DNA from: Prolixibacteraceae bacterium
GTDB lineage: Bacteria; Bacteroidota; Bacteroidia; Bacteroidales; Prolixibacteraceae
DNA: 63,767 bases
Assembly (NCBI GenBank): GCA_019459525.1
Contig: JAIBEY010000110.1
Span: forward strand, 1 to 63,767
Direction of reading: 5' to 3'
Below, piece after piece: positions 34,484 to 43,228 of the stretch. The position numbers and the translations under genes are program-made. Below the pieces are notes generated by a model. The model did no database searches. It was not told the origin of the DNA and was given only the letters and a program-made list of their open reading frames with translations. Within the stretch, counting starts at the first letter, position 1. Each line of letters starts with the position of its first letter.

Positions 34484-35284
34484 TTAATCGTTAAAAACGG
34501 GTTTGTAGTGGCGCTTAAGCCATTTTGCTAATCCGTCCAGGCCGGGGAAAAGAACCCTTTCCGTAATGTTCGCCTGATCCAGTTTATCCCTGACTTCAAG
34601 TTTTAATTCTTTTGGGATAATGATCCTTCGGTATAGATCCGGATGTTTGATCAGCCACTCATCCATAATGGCGGTGGGGTTCATCATCACCGAAAATAAA
34701 GCGAACTGGTTAACAATCCTTTCATCGAGCGATGGTGGTTCAAAAAATAATACCTGATTTTGATCGAATAATCGGTCGAAATCCGATAAGGACACAATTT
34801 TCTCAAGCATTTCAAGCGTAAAAGCATTGCATTTTTCATCGTTTAGCCCATCGCTGAATGGAGCAGGCACAAGTTGGTTGACCTTAACAAAATCGACCTT
34901 CCAGATCACTCCATCGGTATCATATTTTTCGGTGTTGGCCGTGGCAAAGTGCATGGCAATAAAAGGCGAATAAGTCCAGTCGATTAATCGGGTAGGCAGG
35001 CCATGATGTTGTGCAAGTACCAGTGAACGCCAGAATGTACTGGTTAACTGAGGGTCGCTGTTAATCGAATATTTCCTGAAATTCCGGAGCAGATGGTATT
35101 CCAATTCTGGTTTATCGCCGCAATTCCTAAGGAAACTGTTTTTGAGTTCGTAATCCATGTCGGATAATCCCCTGAAGGCATAATCGGAGCGGTAACGCCC
35201 CAGATCCTGTTTCCACGAATCGTGATAAACTTCTTCGCAAAGTTGCTCCCAACACTGAATTCTTACATCATTTTGCTGAATCAT
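34484..35284 (-). CDS. FRG-domain protein
   Basis: The 266-residue soluble protein has the FRG domain (named for its conserved F/Y-R-G): YAFRGLSDMDYELKNSF, then LVLAQHHGLPTRLIDWTYSPFIAMHFA split by position, which is the most conserved block of the family. FRG proteins are of unknown biochemical function; they occur as stand-alone genes, in phage genomes and beside defence genes, and some have been linked to nucleic-acid or ADP-ribose chemistry without firm proof. The C-terminal half (residues 165-266) has no motif that I recognise. There is no phage or restriction neighbour, but a small membrane-type ORF lies upstream with its own promoter. Confidence 0.85.
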   Translation of the reverse strand: MIQQNDVRIQCWEQLCEEVYHDSWKQDLGRYRSDYAFRGLSDMDYELKNSFLRNCGDKPELEYHLLRNFRKYSINSDPQLTSTFWRSLVLAQHHGLPTRLIDWTYSPFIAMHFATANTEKYDTDGVIWKVDFVKVNQLVPAPFSDGLNDEKCNAFTLEMLEKIVSLSDFDRLFDQNQVLFFEPPSLDERIVNQFALFSVMMNPTAIMDEWLIKHPDLYRRIIIPKELKLEVRDKLDQANITERVLFPGLDGLAKWLKRHYKPVFND

Positions 35285-35292
35285 ATTTACAT

Positions 35293-35300
35293 CAAATTTA
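35293..35300 (-). promoter_or_regulatory. Possible -7 element of the FRG gene
   Basis: On the minus strand TAAATTTG matches TAnnTTTG exactly but ends only nine bases before the ATG, so a transcript from here would be almost leaderless. No TTTG at -33. Confidence 0.3.
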
Positions 35301-35395
35301 AGAGTAAATATAATTCATTCCGTGTAATGTCCGGTTGTAGTATGTTGATTATTTCGGAGCTGGAGATAGTTCCCGATGCAGGTAATTGTTTTGCG

Positions 35396-35635
35396 TTATC
35401 CTTTTTTTACAGGAGCGGTAAGAGGTTTGTTTTTTGTATTGTGCTGAATGAGGGAGTCTTCCTTTTCGAACAAGGGCTTTGTTTTTGATGGGGTAGCTTC
35501 AGATTTTTTTGTAGAAATGGAGGGCGCCTCAGTGGTAATCGCTTTGTGGAAAAAAACGGGTTGTATTTCTATTCTTGAAATTAGTTTTAATCCCAGGATG
35601 TAAAATATCGATGCGCTGAAAAGGAAAAGTCTCAT
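35396..35635 (-). CDS. Small membrane-anchored or exported protein of unknown function
   Basis: The 79-residue ORF begins with a hydrophobic segment (LFLFSASIFYILGL, residues 3-16) followed by a Thr/Ser/Lys/Pro-rich tail (TTEAPSISTKKSEATPSKTK). This could be a signal anchor with a disordered tail, such as a linker protein. A good promoter (35672-35702) supports it as a real gene. It is separated from the FRG gene by 111 bases. Short, low-complexity, so the call is tentative. Confidence 0.5.
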   Translation of the reverse strand: MRLFLFSASIFYILGLKLISRIEIQPVFFHKAITTEAPSISTKKSEATPSKTKPLFEKEDSLIQHNTKNKPLTAPVKKG

Positions 35636-35671
35636 TGGTGTAAATTTTCAATGGATGTAAATTGCTGTTTG

Positions 35672-35702
35672 CAAAGAACTAAAATTACGGATTTCGATCA
35701 AA
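35672..35702 (-). promoter_or_regulatory. Promoter of the small 79-residue ORF
   Basis: On the minus strand TTTG (plus 35699-35702) and GTTCTTTG (plus 35672-35679) are 19 bases apart, matching six of eight bases of TAnnTTTG. The ATG lies 37 bases further on. Confidence 0.45.
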
Positions 35703-35797
35703 AGAGTTGATGTCTTTTTGTAAATCGATCAAAATAAATCAGTGAACGACATTTAAGTCTGTGTGAACAGCGTTTGTGATGAGGTAAACTGTAAAAT

Positions 35798-36787
35798 TTA
35801 GTCGTGTCCGGGAAATACAATTCCGGCATCTTTTTTCACCCGATCGATAACTTCCATTAAATCTGCCGATAACGAAAGCGGCATCCAATCGCTTTCTGTT
35901 TTTCCTGCATCCAAACATTCCATTACATGCGCCGCTTCAAGATCGTAGCCAAACCCGGCTCCCTTTTCCAGCACGATGTGTTTTTCTTCTTCCCAGTTCT
36001 TCCAATAAGTCAGGGTGGTTGCTGCATAAAACCGGCGGTTTAGCCTTACAAACCCGTTTTCAAAACTAAACTCCGTTTGAGTTGAAGTGTGCGAGGCAAA
36101 ACTGGAAACCAGCGATGCCATTTCGCCATTCGGGTAGCCAAACGACATCAGGATGGATTCTTCGGCCCCGGTTGGGCAAAACCTGGCCATTGTTTTAATT
36201 TCTGAAGGTTTGCCCAGAGTGATGAGCGCCATAAAAATGGGATAAATACCAATATCGAGCAGCGACCCGCCCCCCAGATTTACATTGTACAGTCGCTTTT
36301 CCGGATTGTATTCGGCATTAAAGGCAAAATCAGACCTAACCAGCTTTAGGGCTCCCAGTTCGCCGGAACGGATAATCTCCATTACTTTCAGGAAACTGGG
36401 CTGAAACCTGGTCCAGAAGGCTTCCATCAGGAAAGTATTGTTTTTTCGGGCAGTTGCGATCATTATGCCCACTTCGCGCGAGTTGATGGCAAAAGCTTTT
36501 TCGCACAATACTGCTTTCCGGTGGTTCAGGCACAAAAGAGAATGTTCGAAATGATACGAATGCGGGGATGCGATGTAAACCACATCCACCCCGGGGTCGT
36601 TTACCATTTCTTCGTAACTGCCATATGCTTTTTCGAAACCCAATTCGGCGGCAAAGGCTTGTGCATTTTCTATCGACCGCGAAGCAGCGGCATAAAGCCT
36701 GGCGTTGGGCAGGAGCCGTAAATCGCCTGCAAATTTTTTAGCAATCCGGCCACATCCTAAAATGGCCCAGTTGTATATTTTGCTCAT
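35798..36787 (-). CDS. Gfo/Idh/MocA-family oxidoreductase
   Basis: I start at the ATG at 36787 (329 residues), since MSKIYNWAILGCGRIA begins the Rossmann fold; 50 upstream codons in the same frame look like leader sequence. GCGRIAKKFAGDL binds the NAD(P) diphosphate, and VVYIASPHSYHFEHSLLCL and the CEKAFAINSREV catalytic Lys motif follow as in the family. The second domain carries LGGGSLLDIGIYPI, typical of glucose-fructose oxidoreductase relatives. The enzyme oxidises or reduces a sugar, inositol or related polyol; substrate unknown. There is no signal peptide, so cytosolic. It is divergent from lipA across a 159-base region. Confidence 0.92.
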   Translation of the reverse strand: MSKIYNWAILGCGRIAKKFAGDLRLLPNARLYAAASRSIENAQAFAAELGFEKAYGSYEEMVNDPGVDVVYIASPHSYHFEHSLLCLNHRKAVLCEKAFAINSREVGIMIATARKNNTFLMEAFWTRFQPSFLKVMEIIRSGELGALKLVRSDFAFNAEYNPEKRLYNVNLGGGSLLDIGIYPIFMALITLGKPSEIKTMARFCPTGAEESILMSFGYPNGEMASLVSSFASHTSTQTEFSFENGFVRLNRRFYAATTLTYWKNWEEEKHIVLEKGAGFGYDLEAAHVMECLDAGKTESDWMPLSLSADLMEVIDRVKKDAGIVFPGHD

Positions 36788-36946
36788 GAAAATTTGATCG
36801 TATTGGTTTATGGCGCAAAATAAGTATCTTTTTGGAATTTCGTTTCTGTTTTGGTCATTCACATTCAGAATAGAGTCCGAAAATTTTCCAACAGATGAAC
36901 TTCGTCCCTCAATTTCTGTTTGTATGGCTGAACTCAATTTTTTGAA

Positions 36947-37810
36947 ATGACTGAATTAAAAACAGAGAGGGAAAGATTGCCGCGATGGATGAAATCTCAG
37001 TTGCCAAAGGGTGAAAACTATTCGAAAGTTAAACGGTTAATAGCCGACCACCATTTAAATACGATATGCACCAGTGGAAACTGCCCCAATAAAGGCGAAT
37101 GCTGGAATGCCGGAACTGCCAGTTTTATGATTTTGGGCGATAAATGTACCCGGAATTGCCGGTTTTGTTACGTTAAGAACGATGTGCCCGACGAGGTTGA
37201 CTGGATGGAACCGCTGCGGTTGGCCAAAACAATTCGGACACTGGGGTTAAAACATTGTGTGGTAACCTCGGTAACCCGCGACGATTTGCCTGATGGAGGT
37301 GCTGAATTTTGGGCAACCACCATACGGAAAATTAAAGAATTAAACCCTTTTACCACCATCGAAACGCTTATTCCTGATTTCAATGCCAATCCGGAGCTGA
37401 TCAAAATGGTAATTGATGCTTCTCCCGATGTGATTTCGCACAACATGGAAACCGTTCGCCGGTTGACTCCCAAAGTACGCAGTACTGCGCGTTACGATCG
37501 CAGCCTGAAAACGATCTCCATTATTTCGGGTGCAGGGATGGTTGCCAAATCTGGAATTATGGTGGGTTTGGGCGAAACCGAAACCGAAGTGCTGCAAACC
37601 ATGGACGATCTTCGTGATGCTGGCTGTAAAGTGTTAACAATTGGTCAATATCTCCAGCCCGACTCGAATCTACTGCCCGTTCAGCAATACATTACTCCCG
37701 AAATATTCGGGATGTACCGTGCCGAAGGTTTGAAAAGGGGGTTTTCGCATGTGGAAAGCAGTCCATTGGTACGGTCGTCGTACCATGCCGAAAGGCACGT
37801 GAATGCGTAG
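36947..37810 (+). CDS. lipA: Lipoyl synthase
   Basis: The 287-residue radical-SAM enzyme has both iron-sulfur motifs: CTSGNCPNKGEC for the auxiliary 4Fe-4S cluster that donates sulfur, and CTRNCRFC, the CxxxCxxC that binds S-adenosylmethionine. Other family marks are MILGDKCTRNC, GGAEFWATTIRKI and the terminal SSPLVRSSYHAERH, whose Ser coordinates the auxiliary cluster. It inserts two sulfurs into octanoyl groups on E2 or GcvH proteins to make lipoate. Its length is usual. lipB is not in the window. The start ATG at 36947 keeps a short TELKTERERLPRW lead. Confidence 0.97.
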   Translation: MTELKTERERLPRWMKSQLPKGENYSKVKRLIADHHLNTICTSGNCPNKGECWNAGTASFMILGDKCTRNCRFCYVKNDVPDEVDWMEPLRLAKTIRTLGLKHCVVTSVTRDDLPDGGAEFWATTIRKIKELNPFTTIETLIPDFNANPELIKMVIDASPDVISHNMETVRRLTPKVRSTARYDRSLKTISIISGAGMVAKSGIMVGLGETETEVLQTMDDLRDAGCKVLTIGQYLQPDSNLLPVQQYITPEIFGMYRAEGLKRGFSHVESSPLVRSSYHAERHVNA

Positions 37811-37930
37811 TTTAAAATACCTGCAAAAAGAAACTGTCATTTTTAATATCCAACAATCCATATTGAATAACCAGGTATCAAGATCGCAGCTAAGATCTGG
37901 AACTTGATACTTGAAACCTGAAACTCATAC

Positions 37931-38581
37931 ATGAAACGAAGAAAGCATACCGTTCTGGAAATTATCAACATAACTCCTGAAACTTTTATTTTACGACTCG
38001 ACCGGCAGGATTTTCAGTTTGAACCCGGACAATATGTTGTTATTCGCATTCCGGGCGAGAAAAAGGGACGCGAATATTCCATTTTTAGTGCAACCACCGA
38101 TGATTACCTCGATTTCTTGATCCGGGAGATTCCGGCCGGCGAATTTTCGCGCTACCTGCGTCATCTGAAACCTGGTTCGGAACTTGATGTGGAGGGCCCC
38201 AAAGGTTTTTTTATCCTGAATGAAAAAACAAAACTTGGTCATCCCACCCTCCTGATTGCTTCAGGAACCGGTATTTCTCCTTTTTATTCCTATGTAAAAT
38301 CTTATCCTCACCTAAATTACAGGGTATTGCATGGCGTTCATTTTGCCGACGAAGCTTATGGCCGCGAAGCATTTAATCCGGATAATTATGTGCTTTGCAC
38401 TTCGCGACGCGACGAAGGCGACTATTTTGGCCGCGTCACCTATTTCCTGAAAGAAAATCCGGTGGATAAAGACCTGATTTGTTACCTCTGCGGGAATTCG
38501 GATATGATCGAAGAGGTAACTGCGATACTTGAAAAATATGGGCTCCCGCCCGAAAATATTCGAACCGAAGTTTTCTTTTAA
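37931..38581 (+). CDS. Ferredoxin-NADP reductase-like flavoprotein
   Basis: This 216-residue protein has the FNR fold: the FAD-binding beta barrel with REYSIFS (RxYS motif), then a glycine-rich PKGFF stretch, the NAD(P)-binding part IASGTGISPF and YLCGNSDMIEEV, and ends in an aromatic EVFF as in ferredoxin-NADP reductases. There is no iron-sulfur or cytochrome domain, so it is a stand-alone reductase passing electrons between NAD(P)H and a ferredoxin or flavodoxin. Cytosolic, short for the family. It is downstream of lipA by 120 bases, and could supply electrons to that radical-SAM enzyme, which is inference. A terminator follows. Confidence 0.88.
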   Translation: MKRRKHTVLEIINITPETFILRLDRQDFQFEPGQYVVIRIPGEKKGREYSIFSATTDDYLDFLIREIPAGEFSRYLRHLKPGSELDVEGPKGFFILNEKTKLGHPTLLIASGTGISPFYSYVKSYPHLNYRVLHGVHFADEAYGREAFNPDNYVLCTSRRDEGDYFGRVTYFLKENPVDKDLICYLCGNSDMIEEVTAILEKYGLPPENIRTEVFF

Positions 38582-38586
38582 CCGAT

Positions 38587-38624
38587 AATCCTGAATGACG
38601 GAATGGAATTCAGGATTTTTTTTG
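38587..38624 (+). terminator. Terminator of the FNR-like gene
   Basis: A stem AATCCTGAAT (38587-38596) / ATTCAGGATT (38608-38617) is followed by a T-run to 38624. It begins six bases past the stop. Confidence 0.88.
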
Positions 38625-38653
38625 AGATAAATCGTTGGTTGGACTGAATTTCT

Positions 38654-38661
38654 TATTTTTG
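38654..38661 (+). promoter_or_regulatory. -7 element of the B3/B4 gene
   Basis: TATTTTTG matches TAnnTTTG, 46 bases before the ATG at 38708. The T-run of the preceding terminator supplies a TTTG, but too far upstream (spacing about 29). Confidence 0.45.
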
Positions 38662-38707
38662 TGAAAGTGCCTGTTTGGTACAAAATTCACCATAAACAGT
38701 CTTGCCA

Positions 38708-39370
38708 ATGCCCGAAATCAGGATCAGTTCCGAACTTAAAAACCGATGTTCTCAATTAAGGCTTACTTGTATCGAGGCCGACGTGTGTGTGGCGCAATCC
38801 GGAATTGAGCTGTTGACAGAGATTGATCGTGGCATAAGGCAGCTCGGTGAAACATTAGTTGTTGAAGATATCGCCAAGAATCCGGTGATTTCGGCCTCGC
38901 GTAAAGCTTACAAAGCTTGTGGAAAAGACCCTGCGCGTTATCGGTTATCAGCCGAAGCTTTACTTCGCCGCGTGGTTTCAGGAAAAGGGTTGTATCAAAT
39001 CTCCAATGTTGTCGATCAGCTTAACTTCGTTTCCGTTTCTACCGGTTTCTCTATCGGAGGTTACGATGCTGACCAGATCGTTGGTAACGTTGTTTTGGGT
39101 ATCGGCCAACCGAACGAACCTTATCAGGGTATTGGCAGGGGAGAACTGAATATCGAAAATCTACCTGTTTTTCGTGATGAACTTGGTGCGTTTGGTACGC
39201 CAACCAGCGATTCTCTCCGAACCGAAGTCACCGAAAAAACAAAACGTTTCCTGATGATCCTGATTGATTTTGGCAGCGATAATCAGTTGACGGTGGCCAC
39301 TCAAATGGCAATCCGGTTGTTGCAGGAGCATTGTCGGGCAACCCATATTACCCAATATAATATTGAATAA
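38708..39370 (+). CDS. B3/B4 tRNA-binding-domain protein
   Basis: The ATG at 38708 gives 220 residues; an in-frame TTG six bases earlier is less likely. The whole protein resembles the B3/B4 domain of the phenylalanyl-tRNA synthetase beta chain: SRKAYKACGKDPARYRLSAEALLRRV (split by position), and the hallmark ISNVVDQLNFVSVSTGFSIGGYDAD, also split. In PheT this domain edits mischarged Tyr-tRNA-Phe; free-standing copies are common in bacteria and are proposed to act on tRNA or free amino acids, without proof. Cytosolic. The next gene starts one base after its stop, so they are cotranscribed. Confidence 0.88.
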   Translation: MPEIRISSELKNRCSQLRLTCIEADVCVAQSGIELLTEIDRGIRQLGETLVVEDIAKNPVISASRKAYKACGKDPARYRLSAEALLRRVVSGKGLYQISNVVDQLNFVSVSTGFSIGGYDADQIVGNVVLGIGQPNEPYQGIGRGELNIENLPVFRDELGAFGTPTSDSLRTEVTEKTKRFLMILIDFGSDNQLTVATQMAIRLLQEHCRATHITQYNIE

Positions 39371-39371
39371 A

Positions 39372-39926
39372 ATGTGGCAATCGTTCTGTAAACTACTCCT
39401 TAAAATAATGGGCTGGAAGCCGGTTAATGGTAAAATGCCCCACAAGAAAGCCATTATCATTGGGGTTCCTCATACCAGCAGTTGGGACTTTGTGATTTCT
39501 TATCTCTATTACACTTCGGTTGGTGGAGTCGCTCATACCATGATTAAACAGGAGTTTTTCTTTTGGCCATTTGGACTATTTTTGAAAAAAATGGGTGGAA
39601 TCCCGATCGATCGTTCGAGAGGGGTAACTGTGACCAAACAAATTATTCAGGAGATGAATGAACGTGACGAAATGCATCTGGCTATTACTCCTGAAGGTAC
39701 GCGGAAGTTAAATAAACGCTGGAAAGCTGGATTCCATACCATAGCTAAAGCTACCGGAGCAACGGTTTACCTGGGTTTCTTTGATTTTGGAAGAAAAGAA
39801 GTGGGTTGGCTGGAAACTTTTGAACTAACGGATGACCCCACTGAGGATATTCACCGGATGAAAGCTTATTATCGCAACCGAGGGGTAAAAGGTAAACACC
39901 CGGAACTGTTTACCACCGATGATTAA
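39372..39926 (+). CDS. PlsC-type acyltransferase
   Basis: The ATG at 39372 gives 184 residues. Conserved acyltransferase blocks are present: PHTSSWDFVIS (the H-x4-D catalytic pair), GGIPIDRSRG, and the EGTR block of ITPEGTRKLNKRWK. These enzymes pass a fatty acyl group to lysophosphatidate or a related lipid acceptor at the cytoplasmic membrane face. At under 190 residues it lacks extra domains, so its acceptor is unknown; family members of this short type are often annotated glycerol acyltransferase. Translationally adjacent to the B3/B4 gene (one base gap) and 40 bases before the omega-amidase gene. Confidence 0.9.
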   Translation: MWQSFCKLLLKIMGWKPVNGKMPHKKAIIIGVPHTSSWDFVISYLYYTSVGGVAHTMIKQEFFFWPFGLFLKKMGGIPIDRSRGVTVTKQIIQEMNERDEMHLAITPEGTRKLNKRWKAGFHTIAKATGATVYLGFFDFGRKEVGWLETFELTDDPTEDIHRMKAYYRNRGVKGKHPELFTTDD

Positions 39927-39966
39927 CTGAAACTTTGCAGAGATTCTGAACCTTAAAACTTCGTAT

Positions 39967-40749
39967 ATGATGCACCAGGAAATTTTAAATGTTGGCGTAT
40001 TTCAGTTCGATCTGGCGTGGGAAAATCCACAAGCCAATCGTGCAAAAATTGACGAGTGGATACATAAAACCAATAAAACAGCCGATGTGATCTTCTTGCC
40101 CGAAATGTTTACAACCGGTTTTTCGATGAAAGTTGCTGAACTGGCCGAACCTATGGATGGCGAAACGATTCGTTGGATGAAAACGTTTTGTGCTGAGCAT
40201 CAGCTTGCCCTTTGCGGGAGCCTGATTATTAAAGAAGATGGCCGGTACTTTAATCGATTGTTGTTTGTTGAGCCTTCAGGAGAAATTCGTTTTTACAACA
40301 AACGCCACCTGTTTTCTATGGGAAATGAAGATCGTTATTTTGAAAAAGGCATGGAACGTTTGGTTGTAGAATACAAAGGTTGGCGCATTTGCCCGCTCAT
40401 TTGTTACGATCTGCGATTCCCAGTATGGGCACGAAACCGGAACGAATACGATATTTTGGTGTATTCGGCAAACTGGCCACAAGCCCGAGCCGAAGTCTGG
40501 AATATCTTGCTAAAGGCCCGAGCCATTGAAAACCAGTCGTATGTGGTGGGTGCCAATCGGGTAGGAGTAGATGGAAATACGATTTCATATTCCGGGAATT
40601 CACAGTTGATTGATCCGAAAGGACACCTATTGGCTGAAGTTGGCGATCACCACAAAGGCATCGTTTTAGCCGGATTTTCCTACAGCGAACTGACTAAATT
40701 CAGAACAGCTTTTCCTGTTTTGAACGATGCCGACCAGTTTAATATGTAA
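39967..40749 (+). CDS. Nitrilase-superfamily omega-amidase
   Basis: The 260-residue carbon-nitrogen hydrolase has the Glu-Lys-Cys triad in LPEMFTTGF, YNKRHLF and LICYDLRFP. Together with the FSMGNEDRYFEKG and NWPQARAEVWNILLKARAIENQ blocks (split by position) this matches the omega-amidase (YafV/Nit2) group that hydrolyses alpha-ketoglutaramate or alpha-ketosuccinamate to clear products of methionine salvage and transamination. Length and motifs are standard. Cytosolic. It is the last gene of the cluster with the acyltransferase; the 125-base gap to the GH97 gene suggests separate transcription of that gene. Confidence 0.93.
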   Translation: MMHQEILNVGVFQFDLAWENPQANRAKIDEWIHKTNKTADVIFLPEMFTTGFSMKVAELAEPMDGETIRWMKTFCAEHQLALCGSLIIKEDGRYFNRLLFVEPSGEIRFYNKRHLFSMGNEDRYFEKGMERLVVEYKGWRICPLICYDLRFPVWARNRNEYDILVYSANWPQARAEVWNILLKARAIENQSYVVGANRVGVDGNTISYSGNSQLIDPKGHLLAEVGDHHKGIVLAGFSYSELTKFRTAFPVLNDADQFNM

Positions 40750-40874
40750 CTTATACCTGTAATTGCTTTTGCATTAACGTAATGAATGTGTGTCCATGCT
40801 TCCGGACGATTCATCCATTTGCAATATCCTATGATTTGTGATCTTGCATCGCCTAATTAAATATACCCAATAAG

Positions 40875-42818
40875 ATGAAATTATTTTTTACACTGCTTTG
40901 CATCGCTTTCGTTTGGCAAGTATCTTCGAAAGAATATAAGGTTACATCGCCAAATGGCCAGATTTCGGTTACCGTTTCTGTTGACACCCAGATTAAATGG
41001 TCGGCTGCTGTTTCTGATCAATCCGTTTTTACAAACAATACCTTGAGTCTCGATTTGGGAACTTCAGTTTTAGGAACAAATCCTAAGGTTATTTCTGCTA
41101 AAACCACATCGGTGAACGAAACTGTTCCGACTGTCGTTGCTGTAAAATCAAAAACAATTCAAAATACCTATAACCAATTAAACCTGAATTTTAAGCCAAA
41201 CTATACCGTAAGTTTCCGGGTGTTCGACAATGGCATTGCCTATCGTTTTGAAACAAGCTTGAAAGAGGACATCACGGTAAAACATGAAGAAGTTAGCCTG
41301 AATTTCGCTGGTGATTATGGCGTGTTGTTTCCCGAAGAGGAAACCGTTTATTCGCATTACGAACGTAGCTACCTTGACCAGAAAATCAGTTCGCTGAAGG
41401 CTGGTAGGTTTGCTTCGCTTCCAACACTGGTAAAAGCCGACAACAACATCAAAATCGGAATTACCGAAGCCGACTTATTCGATTATCCCTGTTTGTTTTT
41501 AGAGGCCACCGGAAAAACTGCTTTTAAAAGTAAATATCCGAAAGTCATCCTGAAAGCAGATCCCCAAGGTGACCGTGGAATTCAGAATATTCAGGAGGCT
41601 GATTATATTGCCAAAACAACAGGAACCCGCAATTTTCCATGGCGTGTTTTCATGATCAGCACTGAAGATGCACGACTGGTAGAAAACCAGATGGTTTTCC
41701 TGCTTTCGCGTGAAAATAAAATTACCGACACCAGTTGGATTAAACCGGGCTTGGTTGCCTGGGACTGGTGGAACGAAAACAACATTTATGGTGTTGACTT
41801 TAAAGCCGGGCTGGATACCAAAACCTATAAATATTACATCGATTTTGCTTCGAAAAATAACATTCCATACATTATTTTAGATGAAGGCTGGACCAAATCA
41901 ACTACGAATATTAAAGAAGCTAATCCCAGCCTGAATCTTCAGGAACTGATTGCTTATGGAAAAACAAAAAATGTGGATATAATCCTTTGGTGCCTCTGGA
42001 ATCCGCTGGATGCTGATATGGATGCCATTCTGGATCTGTATGCACAGTGGGGAGCAAAAGGTATTAAGGTTGACTTTATGGCCCGATCGGAACAGTACAT
42101 GGTAAATTTTTATGAACGTACGGCCAAGGCTTGTGCCGACCGGAAACTGCTTGTTGATTTTCACGGGGCTTTTAAACCTTCCGGAATGGCTCGGGCTTAT
42201 CCGAATATAATCAACCACGAAGGAGTAAAAGGAATGGAGAATTGCAAATGGAGCAAAGATATTACCCCGGAACACGATGTAACTTTGTGTTTCACCCGAA
42301 TGCTTGCCGGACCAATGGATTTTACCCCTGGCGCCATGATCAATAAAAATGAAAAAGACTATGCTATCAGCTTTTCGAATCCGATGAGTTTAGGAACCCG
42401 TTGCCACCAGATTGCCATGTATGTGTGCTACGATGCACCGGTACAAATGCTTGCCGATAGCCCATCGAATTATTACAAGGAAACAGAAAGCACTGCTTTT
42501 ATCAGCAAAATGCCTACAGTTTGGGACGATACCAAAGTCCTTGATGCTAAAGTTGGCGATTACATTCTGATGGCCCGTCAGAAAGATAACCATTGGTATT
42601 TGGGCGCTATGACCGACTGGACTGCCCGTTCACTTGATGTTGATCTGTCGTTTTTAGGCGAAGGAACTTATGAGATTGAAATGATGCAGGACGGAATTAA
42701 CGCTGAAAAAAGTTGTAACGATTATAAACGAATTGTGAAACAAGTTACTAAAGCCGATCATTTAAAAATTGATTTGGCTAAGGGTGGAGGTTGGGCTGCC
42801 ATTTGTAAAAAAATGTAA
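40875..42818 (+). CDS. Exported GH97-family glycosidase
   Basis: The 647-residue protein has a signal peptide (residues 1-18). The three-part GH97 plan is visible: an N-terminal beta-sandwich (SPNGQISVTVSVDTQI), a barrel with LVAWDWWNENN, PYIILDEGW, IILWCLWNPLDADM, GIKVDFMARSEQ and NHEGVKGMEN, and a short C-terminal beta domain. GH97 splits into inverting alpha-glucosidases such as SusB and retaining alpha-galactosidases; the Asp in KVDFM sits where the retaining enzymes keep their nucleophile, suggesting the galactosidase subgroup, which I hold as tentative. A Ca-binding Glu is expected in NHEG. No SusC/D nearby. A terminator follows at 42938. Confidence 0.93.
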   Translation: MKLFFTLLCIAFVWQVSSKEYKVTSPNGQISVTVSVDTQIKWSAAVSDQSVFTNNTLSLDLGTSVLGTNPKVISAKTTSVNETVPTVVAVKSKTIQNTYNQLNLNFKPNYTVSFRVFDNGIAYRFETSLKEDITVKHEEVSLNFAGDYGVLFPEEETVYSHYERSYLDQKISSLKAGRFASLPTLVKADNNIKIGITEADLFDYPCLFLEATGKTAFKSKYPKVILKADPQGDRGIQNIQEADYIAKTTGTRNFPWRVFMISTEDARLVENQMVFLLSRENKITDTSWIKPGLVAWDWWNENNIYGVDFKAGLDTKTYKYYIDFASKNNIPYIILDEGWTKSTTNIKEANPSLNLQELIAYGKTKNVDIILWCLWNPLDADMDAILDLYAQWGAKGIKVDFMARSEQYMVNFYERTAKACADRKLLVDFHGAFKPSGMARAYPNIINHEGVKGMENCKWSKDITPEHDVTLCFTRMLAGPMDFTPGAMINKNEKDYAISFSNPMSLGTRCHQIAMYVCYDAPVQMLADSPSNYYKETESTAFISKMPTVWDDTKVLDAKVGDYILMARQKDNHWYLGAMTDWTARSLDVDLSFLGEGTYEIEMMQDGINAEKSCNDYKRIVKQVTKADHLKIDLAKGGGWAAICKKM

Positions 42819-42937
42819 GAAATATGCTGATGGGAGTAGGGGTTTCCTAATGTTCGCCTGTCTTTTACCTGAAAACACAGAACCTTGATCTATACCAAAT
42901 AAATTCGTAAACCACCTGAACCATTTAAATCAAAAGA

Positions 42938-42968
42938 AGGTCGCCGATGAAAATCTGGCGGCCTTTTT
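42938..42968 (+). terminator. Terminator of the GH97 gene
   Basis: The hairpin AGGTCGCC (42938-42945) / GGCGGCCT (about 42957-42964), with one wobble pair, is followed by TTTTTG. Confidence 0.7.
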
Positions 42969-43085
42969 GTTTAGTTTTCTGTTTCAGAATTCCTGTTTTT
43001 TTTGCTTCGAAATTGGTTGGCTCCTTTTGGTTACTGATTCTCTAAAAACCTCCGAATTCATTTTCAAAAGAAAAATAATTATCTC

Positions 43086-43121
43086 AACTAAATATTTAGT
43101 TTGAAAACTAAAATATTAGTT
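43086..43121. promoter_or_regulatory. First pair of BlaI-type palindromic operators
   Basis: AACTAAATATTTAGTT (43086-43101) is a perfect 16-bp palindrome and AACTAAAATATTAGTT (43106-43121) keeps perfect AACTAA/TTAGTT arms. Their centres are exactly 20 bases apart, two helical turns. Site 1 covers the -33 element and site 2 lies in the spacer of the promoter at 43100-43130, so occupancy would block transcription. Confidence 0.75.
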
Positions 43122-43130
43122 ATATGTTTG
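43100..43130 (+). promoter_or_regulatory. Perfect promoter overlapping the BlaI-type operators
   Basis: TTTG (43100-43103), 19 bases, TATGTTTG (43123-43130): an exact match in both elements and spacing to the Bacteroidota primary-sigma consensus. It leaves a leader of about 175 bases to the ATG at 43313, which itself contains the second operator pair. Confidence 0.85.
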
Positions 43131-43228
43131 TGTCGGATATCCAATCAACTGATAAACGGATTGTTGGCTTATACGTGCCATTTCTGTTCATCAGATTGAT
43201 TCAAATTGTTCTTTTTTTTGTCTTTTAT

